Program-made: the position numbers and the translations under genes | Notes under the pieces: model-generated | The model's database searches: none | What the model was told of the DNA's origin: nothing | The model's input: the letters and a program-made list of their open reading frames with translations, nothing else | Part shown: piece by piece, positions 1 through 4,671 of the stretch | Layout of the letters: the number at the start of each line of letters is the position of its first letter | Position numbering within the stretch: position 1 is the first letter of the stretch | Assembly (NCBI GenBank): GCA_030043575.1 | Contig: JASHXK010000148.1 | Location: 1-5,173 of the forward strand | Origin: Terriglobales bacterium | Lineage (GTDB): Bacteria > Acidobacteriota > Terriglobia > Terriglobales > Acidobacteriaceae | Reading direction: 5' to 3' | Length of the DNA stretch: 5,173 nucleotides

Positions 1-66
1 AGAGCATGCAAGCACGAAAACGGAAGTGAACGGTTTGGCGAGTAGTAGGACACGTCTGGCCTTCAT
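1..66 (-). CDS. N-terminus of a secreted protein or lipoprotein (partial, runs off left edge)
   Basis: Reading the minus strand from an ATG at 66-64 gives 22 codons before the edge: MKARRVLLLAKPFTSVFVLA followed by CS. The peptide has a basic start (K2, R4, R5), a hydrophobic stretch, and V-L-A-C at residues 18-21. That fits a signal peptide, possibly a lipoprotein signal with Cys21 as the lipidated residue. The -2 leucine is slightly off the usual lipobox, so an ordinary Sec signal is also possible. The start is supported by AAGGA (minus strand, 78-74) exactly 7 nt upstream and by a promoter at 151-179. The mature protein lies outside the window, so no function can be given. The reverse-strand ORF over this area is spurious. 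The existence of a gene here is an inference from start signals plus signal-peptide character, not from homology. Confidence 0.62.
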   Translation of the reverse strand, partial: MKARRVLLLAKPFTSVFVLACS

Positions 67-73
67 AGGTAGT

Positions 74-78
74 TCCTT
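74..78 (-). promoter_or_regulatory. Ribosome binding site of the partial left-edge gene
   Basis: AAGGA on the minus strand, within GGAAGGA, lies 7 nt before the ATG at 66. It is the best Shine-Dalgarno match before any start in the window, and it decides the start of the truncated gene. Confidence 0.65.
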
Positions 79-150
79 CCAATGTGAAAAGGGGTCGCGC
101 GAACCTAGCCTTTGCCTGTTCACGCGCCTACGAGGGTTTTCGGTTGCCGG

Positions 151-179
151 ATTTTGACAAGGCGGCTCAGGATTGTCAA
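151..179 (-). promoter_or_regulatory. Candidate sigma70-type promoter for the left-edge gene
   Basis: On the minus strand a perfect TTGACA -35 (179-174) is followed after 17 bp by CAAAAT (156-151), which matches 4 of 6 bases of TATAAT. Transcription would start near 144, leaving a leader of about 78 nt before the ATG at 66. No operator or riboswitch fold was recognised in that leader. Confidence 0.5.
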
Positions 180-297
180 GTTGAAACTGTAACCGCGGCC
201 ATCCAAGCTTCCTTTGGTTTGGGTGGGATCTCCATCGTGAAAGCAGCGGCAAACTACCAGGGTCCAATAAACAGATTCTCCTGCCTTGACTTAAGAT

Positions 298-318
298 TGG
301 TGGCGGCTGGACTCGAAC
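298..318 (-). repeat. Damaged duplicate of the tRNA-Met 3' end
   Basis: This stretch repeats the plus-strand sequence that begins the tRNA gene at 421 (the tRNA's CCA end, 3' acceptor strand and T-loop) with one 3-bp deletion. On the minus strand it ends GCCGCCACCA and contains TTCGAGTCCAGCC. The rest of a tRNA (anticodon and D arms) is absent, and the 5' half of the T-stem is altered, so it is not a working tRNA. Repeats of a tRNA 3' end just downstream of the intact gene are typical scars of site-specific integration, but no integrase or other element gene remains between the copies. Confidence 0.6.
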
Positions 319-358
319 TTGAGCCGCTTAGCGGGCGTGAGGAGCGCAGCGATGGGAG

Positions 359-386
359 CTCGCTGGCGAAATCCCGAGCCAGCGAG
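359..386 (-). terminator. Perfect 9-bp hairpin downstream of the tRNA (possible terminator)
   Basis: CTCGCTGGC (359-367) and GCCAGCGAG (378-386) pair perfectly around a 10-nt loop, about 34 nt beyond the tRNA 3' end in the minus direction. The position suits a transcript end or processing site. No T-run follows on the minus strand, so an intrinsic terminator is only a weak call. Confidence 0.3.
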
Positions 387-420
387 GTACCTCTGGCACG
401 TTTTCGGTTGGATGGAAGGC

Positions 421-497
421 TGGTGGCGGCGGCTGGACTCGAACCAGCGACCTACGGATTATGAGACCGTCGCTCTAACCACCTGAGCTACACCGCC
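421..497 (-). tRNA. tRNA-Met (anticodon CAT), elongator type
   Basis: The minus strand folds as a full 77-nt cloverleaf with an encoded CCA end. The acceptor stem GGCGGTG pairs with CGCCGCC (one G-T wobble). The D-stem is GCTC/GAGC, the anticodon loop CTCATAA, and the T-arm GCTGG-TTCGAGT-CCAGC, with discriminator A. The anticodon stem ACGGT/TCCGT has one T-T mismatch next to the loop. The G1-C72 pair argues against initiator tRNA, which lacks a pair there. The overall likeness to elongator Met tRNAs makes the CAT-type tRNA-Ile (lysidine-modified) less likely, though sequence alone does not fully exclude it. A strong promoter lies upstream at 612-640, implying a leader of roughly 108 nt to be removed by RNase P. 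It appears as a single gene, not part of a visible tRNA cluster. Confidence 0.97.
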
Positions 498-611
498 AGG
501 CTTCGGATGCTGCGCTAACGACGTCACCACCACTGCGATATGCGACCACATGTGCCGGTTGGGCGCTGACGAAGCGAAAGGCCGGACGTGACTGCGTCCA
601 GCCCAGTTTTG

Positions 612-640
612 ATTCTAGAGTCGCTCATGTGGACTGTCAA
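612..640 (-). promoter_or_regulatory. Strong sigma70-type promoter upstream of tRNA-Met
   Basis: On the minus strand TTGACA (640-635), a 17-bp spacer and TAGAAT (617-612) give a perfect -35, ideal spacing and a 5-of-6 -10. The start would be near 605. The next feature downstream is the tRNA at 497, so this is its likely promoter. The palindromic insertion at 648-743 begins only 8 bp upstream of the -35, where an upstream activating region would lie. Confidence 0.7.
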
Positions 641-647
641 TGAACGA

Positions 648-743
648 CGGGTATCGGCAGTGTCTCAGCTTGAATTCGCTCGGGCAAGGCATGCGCGCCT
701 GACGCGCCCCTGAATTCAAACTGAGACACTACCCGGGTATCGG
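648..743. mobile_element. MITE-like palindromic insertion flanked by 10-bp direct repeats
   Basis: Arms 656-677 and 712-733 are inverted copies matching at 20 of 22 positions. Both contain AGTGTCTCAG, and TTGAATTC follows shortly after. The 34-nt centre holds a further hairpin (GCGCG 693-697 with CGCGC 703-707). CGGGTATCGG occurs at 648-657 and again at 734-743, directly bordering the structure, as expected for a target-site duplication. The GG of the left repeat overlaps the arm, so the exact border is uncertain by about 2 bp. The unit between repeats is about 76 bp and has no coding capacity, so it could move only with a transposase supplied elsewhere. A similar end sits at 782-803. I cannot name the family. 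Confidence 0.62.
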
Positions 744-781
744 ACTATTACGCCAATCAGGACACACCGAATAGCGTAGGT

Positions 782-803
782 GGGTAGTGGCTCATTTTGA
801 AGT
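782..803 (+). repeat. Solitary degenerate copy of the MITE-like element end
   Basis: The sequence starting GGGTAGTGGCTCATTTTGAA matches the outer end of the 648-743 element, read inward from its right side, at about 19 of 22 positions. It has the same orientation as the left arm. It lies 34 bp before the kinase start codon, and no partner arm is visible nearby. It may be a decayed remnant or an independent end of a related element. Confidence 0.4.
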
Positions 804-836
804 TTTCGGCATTGCGGTCGGGCAGCGCTACCGGGA

Positions 837-1745
837 ATGACGTTCGCAACGATGAGAGTAAATCATAGGCATCATCGGCCGGCGGGATTGTTTGTTGGCC
901 TGGCGACGGTTGACATCAGCTACACCGTCGACGAGATTCCGCATCGCAATCAGAAGATCTCAGTGGCCGGCCAGCAGTTGTCGGCGGGTGGGCCTTCGGC
1001 GAATGCCGCGGCAACGTTCGCATTTCTCGGCGGAAGAGCGTCGCTGTTGAGTGCGGCCGGCGCGCATCCGCTAGGCACAGTGATTCGTGATGACGTCGAA
1101 CGCTTCTCCATCAAGCTGCATGATCTCGCACGCAAACGAATCGAAGCGCCGCCGCTCTCTTCGATCATGGTTCTTCGCCGGACAGGTGAGCGGGCCTTAG
1201 TTTCGGCGAACGCGGCGGTGTTCTCGTCAATTCCGGCGAAGTTCAATCCGCGCTGGCTGCACGGCGTATCGATTGTGCAGGTGGATGGGCATTACATGCA
1301 GTTGTGCATTGCGGCGGCCCGAGCAGCACAGGAGCGCGGCATTCCAGTTGTACTCGATAGCGGAAGTTGGAAAACAGGGATGGATCGGCTTTTGCCGCAT
1401 ATCGCAATTGCGATTTGCTCGGATGATTATCGGCCGCCTGGTTGCCGCGACGTTGAAGACGTCTTGGATTTCCTCGGCGAGCGGGGGATCGGGCGAATTG
1501 CCATCACGCGCGGCGGGTCGGCAACACGATTTCTCGACCGCGATGAGAAAGGCACGATGCCGGTGTGCAAAATTCGCGCCGTCGACACCCTGGGGGCCGG
1601 CGACGTCTTTCATGGCGCGTTTTGCTATTACATCTCGCAGCCGGGATACAATTTTCGCGATGCGTTGTCGGCCGCGGCACGGGTCGCATCTTTCTCGTGC
1701 CGGTATCCAGGGACGCGGTCGTGGATGGAGAAGTTTCGCCGATAA
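837..1745 (+). CDS. PfkB-family carbohydrate kinase (ribokinase-like)
   Basis: This is a cytoplasmic kinase of the PfkB/ribokinase fold, expected to phosphorylate a sugar or related alcohol with ATP. At 302 residues it has a normal length for the family. Near the N-terminus the fold opens with LFVGLATVDISY (18-29). The first PfkB signature region is AGGPSANAAATFAFLGG (50-66), which binds the sugar. The second signature is VDTLGAGDVFHGAF, with the D250-T-L-G-A-G-D256 anion hole and catalytic base D256. The overall pattern resembles ketohexokinase- or sulfofructose-kinase-like members more than fructose-1-phosphate kinases, but the substrate cannot be read from the sequence. The ATG at 837 lacks a clear ribosome binding site. 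An ATG at 852 (M6) is an equal alternative, and the first 16 residues (NHRHHRPAG) look like an extension. The propeller gene begins about 130 bp downstream on the same strand. Confidence 0.87.
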   Translation: MTFATMRVNHRHHRPAGLFVGLATVDISYTVDEIPHRNQKISVAGQQLSAGGPSANAAATFAFLGGRASLLSAAGAHPLGTVIRDDVERFSIKLHDLARKRIEAPPLSSIMVLRRTGERALVSANAAVFSSIPAKFNPRWLHGVSIVQVDGHYMQLCIAAARAAQERGIPVVLDSGSWKTGMDRLLPHIAIAICSDDYRPPGCRDVEDVLDFLGERGIGRIAITRGGSATRFLDRDEKGTMPVCKIRAVDTLGAGDVFHGAFCYYISQPGYNFRDALSAAARVASFSCRYPGTRSWMEKFRR

Positions 1746-1877
1746 GGGCGTTCTTGCCAGCCAAGTGGCAGGATTGCAACAAGGCTGGCGTCAAAGCCGC
1801 ACTGAAGTTCAGCGCGCTTGACCGCTTTGCAGGCAGCCTTACCTCCTTCGCCGAGCATCTCACCTTCGCGAGTTGTC

Positions 1878-2861
1878 ATGCGTCTTGCCCGATCTCTCGT
1901 CGCTCTAGCTTTGCTCACGTCCTGGGTTGCGAGCGCCTCCGACCTTCGCCAGATCGGCATGGTGAATCTGTCTGGCTCACCTGGCTTCGGTCCGATGGCC
2001 TTCGCCAACGGAATGTTGTTGCTGACTCACCCCGGCGCGTCGGCGGTGGACGTCTTCGATCCAATAAAACGCCGCACCATTGCGCAGATCACAGGCTTGC
2101 AATCGCCGAGATCGATTGCCGTCGATGTGCAGGCCGGCCGCGTTTACGTTGCCGATCACGGCAGCAATTCCATCGCGATCATCGGCACAGACGGATGGAA
2201 GGTGATCGACTCGATCGCGCTGCCAGGCTCGCCGGACGCACTGCTGCTCGACGATGGAAAGCTGTATTGGGCGGATGCCGATGCCGGAACGCTGTCGCAG
2301 CTCGATGTGCGCACGAAGCAGGACGTGGCCAAGGTTGATCTTGGCGGCATGCCGCGCGGTCTGGGGTTCGGCGATCACGGCATGATATTCGTCACCGTGC
2401 AAGACCAACACCAGATCGTCGCGCTTGATCCCCAGCTCAAAATCCTGAACCGCTTCACGCTGAACGCTTCGCAACCAACTGGGCTGGTCTACGATCCGCA
2501 ATATCACGAACTGTACGTATCGGTGCGTGGGGCGGTGCTCGCTATAAGCGCCGACACGGGTGCCGAGGTTTCTCGCGTGAGCGCGCCCGAGGGAGTGGAC
2601 GCGCTGTGGCTCGACGAAGACTCGCACACGCTCTACGCGGCGAGTGAGGGCGCACTGCTGGTGATGTCAGCGAAAGGCAATCTTACTGCGCTGGACAACA
2701 TTCTCACCGAAGTGAAGGGACACACGGTAGCCTACGATTCCGCCAAACGGCTGGTGCTCGTGCCGGGCGGCCGCGAAGGCAAATCGAAGCTGCTGATCCT
2801 GCGGCCGATGAATCCGAACGGACAGGGCGCCGACGAAAGCACAGACGCGCGGGTGCGATAA
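1878..2861 (+). CDS. Secreted YncE/YVTN-like beta-propeller protein
   Basis: The 327-residue product starts with a clear Sec signal peptide: MRLAR, then hydrophobic SLVALALLTSWV, then A-S-A (18-20) before SDLRQ, so it should be periplasmic or exported. The rest is a series of about six repeats of roughly 40 residues built from short beta strands. Examples are PRSIAVDVQAGRVYVAD, PDALLLDDGKLYWAD, PTGLVYDPQYHELYVS and VDALWLDEDSHTLYAA. This is the pattern of YncE-type (40-residue YVTN) and NHL/SMP-30-like propellers. Such proteins usually act as binding platforms; no catalytic motif or c-type haem CxxCH is present, so the ligand is unknown. The ATG at 1878 was chosen because the signal peptide begins there. 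A TTG at 1818 in the same frame would add 20 proline- and serine-rich residues in front of it. No good ribosome binding site is seen. The gene follows the kinase and converges on the esterase. Confidence 0.82.
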   Translation: MRLARSLVALALLTSWVASASDLRQIGMVNLSGSPGFGPMAFANGMLLLTHPGASAVDVFDPIKRRTIAQITGLQSPRSIAVDVQAGRVYVADHGSNSIAIIGTDGWKVIDSIALPGSPDALLLDDGKLYWADADAGTLSQLDVRTKQDVAKVDLGGMPRGLGFGDHGMIFVTVQDQHQIVALDPQLKILNRFTLNASQPTGLVYDPQYHELYVSVRGAVLAISADTGAEVSRVSAPEGVDALWLDEDSHTLYAASEGALLVMSAKGNLTALDNILTEVKGHTVAYDSAKRLVLVPGGREGKSKLLILRPMNPNGQGADESTDARVR

Positions 2862-2914
2862 CCGAGTGTGTCCACCAACTGAATATGCTGCGAAAAACGG
2901 ATTGCGCCTGTGTC

Positions 2915-2931
2915 GCCGGCTAAAAGCCGGC
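2915..2931. repeat. REP-like hairpin 1
   Basis: GCCGGCT (2915-2921) and AGCCGGC (2925-2931) form a perfect 7-bp stem closed by three A residues. It lies 54 bp after the propeller stop. The core is CTAAAAG, one A longer than the CTRAAG seen in the other hairpins. No T-run follows, so termination is not supported. Confidence 0.6.
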
Positions 2932-2957
2932 TCGGATTAGAGGATGAACCGCGGATC

Positions 2958-2977
2958 GGTACGACTAAAGTCGTGCC
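2958..2977. repeat. REP-like hairpin 2
   Basis: GGTACGACT (2958-2966) and AGTCGTGCC (2969-2977) form a 9-bp stem with one G-T pair around an AA loop, with core CTAAAG. It lies 26 bp after hairpin 1. The CCTGACAGG that overlaps its right end makes a further small palindrome. Confidence 0.6.
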
Positions 2978-3130
2978 CTGACAGGAAGCACTCTTGAAAC
3001 CCGAGTTTATTCCCCACGTGTAAAGCAGGCTCAGATTCCAAAGTCCACATCCGCCTGCGAAGCCCGCGCCGACGTTAGGGCGCAGCGCGCCGCCAAAGTC
3101 CCCATGACCGAACTGCGGCGCGAGTAACCG

Positions 3131-3835
3131 CTATCCCAGATACGCCCGCGCCATCGGCCGCCACCACGGCCAGTCGTGATAGCTCTGGTCGCCCCAGACG
3201 TACAGCTCGTGGCGAATGCCGCGCCAGCGCATGATTCCCGCCATCCGCTCGTTATCGTTCCAGCACATGTCCCACTCGCCGGTCGAGAGCACGGTGCGAA
3301 TGTGGTTGTAGCGCCAGCCGTCGGTGCAGTTGGCCAGGTAGTCGGGCGGATTGTTGAAGTAGACGTCGTCGCTAGACCAGCCATCGAGGAACTTTCTGAT
3401 GTCGTAAGCGCCGCCCATGCAGACACAGTCGGTGACTTTGTCGGGATGGCGCATCGCGAGGTTCAGCGCGTGATAGGCGCCGAAGCTGCAGCCGGTGAGA
3501 ATCGTCCGCGGATTCCAGTTCTTGTTCCACATCAGCGGCAGCACGTCGTTCAGGATGTAGCGCTCGTATTGCAGATGCCGCTGCAGGCGCCAGTACGGAT
3601 GCGCCCACTTGTTGTACCAGCTCTCGCCGTCGACGCTGTCGACGCAATAGACCTGAAGCCAGCCATTCTCCAGGCGATCGGCCAGCGCGGCGATCATCTT
3701 GTTGTCTTCGTACTCGTAGAAGCGGCCTTGCGATGTGGGAAAGACGAGGACCTTCGGACCGTCGTGTCCGAAGACCAGCAGATCCATATGGCGTTGCAGG
3801 TCGTTCGACCACCAACGGTGGAATTCACGATTCAC
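3131..3835 (-). CDS. Esterase-family alpha/beta hydrolase, tryptophan-rich
   Basis: This 234-residue protein has the look of the putative esterase (esterase D-like, PF00756) alpha/beta hydrolases. The nucleophile elbow is G115-C-S117-F-G119, followed by AYHALNLAMRHPD. A strand-end acid, probably D189 in STGEWDMCW, and H220 in GDQSYHDWPWW complete a plausible Ser-Asp-His triad. The N-terminal FGHDGPKVLVFPTSQGRFYEYED (22-44) matches the opening strands and the oxyanion side of the fold. There is no signal peptide, so the protein is probably cytoplasmic. It would hydrolyse an ester or thioester; the substrate is unknown. It carries 17 tryptophans (about 7%), many near the active-site loops. The start is GTG at 3835, with GAGG 10 nt upstream; no in-frame ATG lies close by. 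It is divergent from the VOC gene. A related hydrolase is encoded at 4672 onward. Confidence 0.85.
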   Translation of the reverse strand: MNREFHRWWSNDLQRHMDLLVFGHDGPKVLVFPTSQGRFYEYEDNKMIAALADRLENGWLQVYCVDSVDGESWYNKWAHPYWRLQRHLQYERYILNDVLPLMWNKNWNPRTILTGCSFGAYHALNLAMRHPDKVTDCVCMGGAYDIRKFLDGWSSDDVYFNNPPDYLANCTDGWRYNHIRTVLSTGEWDMCWNDNERMAGIMRWRGIRHELYVWGDQSYHDWPWWRPMARAYLG

Positions 3836-3922
3836 TGTATGTATGCCTCGGAGAGAGAGATTTTGATGAATCTAAACTGATGTCTTGATACTCTAGAGCG
3901 ACCCTCATGGGCAAAGCAGGCT

Positions 3923-4062
3923 TTGAAGGGGCACGGCTTCAGCCGTGCCGTCAGGAGCGTTATGGAAGTTCGGCCTTTAGGCCCTGAGGTTTCGCTCCCT
4001 CAGCGGCTAAAGCCGATCTCCTGACTGGCCTTTGCGGCACGCCTGAAGGCATGCCCCTTCAA
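3923..4062. repeat. Nested palindromic array (BIME/MITE-like) with terminal inverted repeats
   Basis: An 11-bp perfect inverted repeat, TTGAAGGGGCA (3923-3933) and TGCCCCTTCAA (4052-4062), encloses several hairpins. GGCACGGCT/AGCCGTGCC (3930-3949) is a perfect 9-bp stem. GGCCT/AGGCC is at 3972-3983, CTGAGG/CCTCAG at 3984-4003 and CGGCT/AGCCG at 4004-4015. GGCACGCCT/AGGCATGCC (4036-4055) has one mismatch. The three central hairpins sit inside another perfect stem, TCAGGAG (3951-3957) with CTCCTGA (4018-4024), giving a cloverleaf-like layout. No coding capacity is seen. It fills most of the divergent promoter region, leaving 38 bp before the VOC start. It resembles bacterial interspersed mosaic elements built from REP units; the family is not identified. 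Confidence 0.65.
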
Positions 4063-4100
4063 GAACTGATGCATCGCTCTAGGAGCCACAATTCTACAGG

Positions 4101-4565
4101 ATGACACTCGACCCTATGAACTTGCCCGAAGCTCCCATCGCCCGAGAAGGTTTTTACCTTGCTCACTTTCTGACGGTGAAGGACCTCGCGAGGTCCCAGG
4201 ATTTCTACGTTGGAGTTCTGGGCGGCAGGGTCATCCGCGAGCACCCGATTTACATCAAGCTCGCCAATTCCTGGATCATTCTGAACTTTGGCGGCGGCCC
4301 GACGCCCGACAAGCCCGAGGTCTTTCTCGAGCCTCCGCGCGATCTGAACACCTTCAGCAGCTTTCTCAACCTGCGCGTCGCCGACATCTGGGCTTGCTAT
4401 CGGCAATGGACGGCGAAGGGCGCGCACTTTCTGACCGAGCCGCTCGACAACCACGGCCACGAGACGCGATGTTACATGCGCGATCCCGACGGATACATCA
4501 TCGAGGTCGGGCAATATACGCAGGTGGGGATCGACGCTTTTAAGAAATACGCAGAACGGACGTGA
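4101..4565 (+). CDS. Glyoxalase/bleomycin-resistance (VOC) superfamily protein
   Basis: This 154-residue protein has the paired beta-alpha-beta-beta-beta modules of the vicinal oxygen chelate fold. The first module opens with YLAHFLTVKDLARSQDFYVGVLGGRVI (19-45). The second begins near SSFLNLRVADIWACYRQWTAKGAHF and ends in the family hallmark RDPDGYIIEVGQ (127-138). H22 at the first strand and E135 in the last are the usual metal-ligand positions, and H118 and H120 lie nearby. Members include glyoxalase I, extradiol dioxygenases and drug-binding resistance proteins; the sequence does not tell which. The generic length and the DPDG ending argue for a small single-domain lyase or binding protein. 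ATG 4101 is preferred over M6 (4116), which has no ribosome binding site. AGGAG at 4081 is 15 nt away, rather far, and AGG also directly abuts the ATG. The second hydrolase follows after about 106 bp on the same strand. Confidence 0.86.
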   Translation: MTLDPMNLPEAPIAREGFYLAHFLTVKDLARSQDFYVGVLGGRVIREHPIYIKLANSWIILNFGGGPTPDKPEVFLEPPRDLNTFSSFLNLRVADIWACYRQWTAKGAHFLTEPLDNHGHETRCYMRDPDGYIIEVGQYTQVGIDAFKKYAERT

Positions 4566-4597
4566 AAATAATGCCGTTCCCAAGCGGCAACAAATTC

Positions 4598-4602
4598 AGG
4601 AG
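4598..4602 (+). promoter_or_regulatory. Isolated AGGAG between the VOC gene and the second hydrolase
   Basis: AGGAG is a good Shine-Dalgarno sequence but is 69 nt from ATG 4672. In the hydrolase frame no ATG, GTG or TTG lies between 4558 and 4672. The nearest in-frame candidate is ATT at 4612, 9 nt downstream. Either this is chance or the hydrolase starts at a rare ATT codon. Confidence 0.25.
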
Positions 4603-4671
4603 ACGCATCCAATTCCGGGCAATCCAAAATCCAGTTCCACTTCACCCAATAAGGACATCCGCGCCGCCTCT

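Larger units (their letters stand above)
2862..3130. other. Intergenic region between convergent genes, with palindromes
   Basis: This gap of about 270 bp lies between the stop of the propeller gene and the stop of the minus-strand esterase. It holds two CTRAAG-type hairpins (2915-2931, 2958-2977). A small GC hairpin, GGCGC-AGC-GCGCC, lies at 3079-3091, about 40 bp beyond the esterase stop. A 10-bp motif AAAGCAGGCT (3022-3031) recurs at 3913-3922. No T-rich intrinsic terminator and no convincing ORF were found. Confidence 0.55.

Noticed and set aside
84..464. Plus-strand ORF of 126 codons
   Set aside because: Its C-terminal half is the antisense of the tRNA and of its partial copy (VAAGLELEP and VAAAGLEPATYGL are typical of translated tRNA antisense). 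It also opposes a better-supported minus-strand gene start.
1756..1789. Inverted repeat GCCAGCC/GGCTGGC after the kinase considered as a terminator
   Set aside because: The stem is 7 bp with a 20-nt loop and there is no T-run. It is as likely to be chance in GC-rich DNA.
1818..1877. TTG at 1818 as the start of the propeller gene
   Set aside because: It would place 20 residues in front of a complete signal peptide that begins at the ATG at 1878.
1565..2338. Plus-strand ORF of 257 codons bridging the kinase and the propeller
   Set aside because: It is arginine-rich and low in recognisable structure. It overlaps two genes with clear family signatures in other frames, so it is a shadow frame.
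3176..3880. Long plus-strand ORF of 234 codons opposite the esterase
   Set aside because: It is valine- and alanine-rich with no recognisable domain, and is a mirror of the well-supported esterase with its catalytic motif on the minus strand.
3951..4024. Cloverleaf-shaped fold considered as a tRNA or tRNA-like gene
   Set aside because: It has no T-loop consensus, no D-arm consensus, no anticodon loop and no CCA. Its hairpins match the CTRAAG repeat family instead.
2915..4055. Hairpin series considered as a CRISPR array
   Set aside because: Units differ in stem sequence and spacing, there are no regular spacers of constant length, and no cas gene is present.
4059..4583. Minus-strand ORF opposite the VOC gene
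   Set aside because: It shows no domain pattern, whereas the plus strand has the full VOC fold signature over the same bases.
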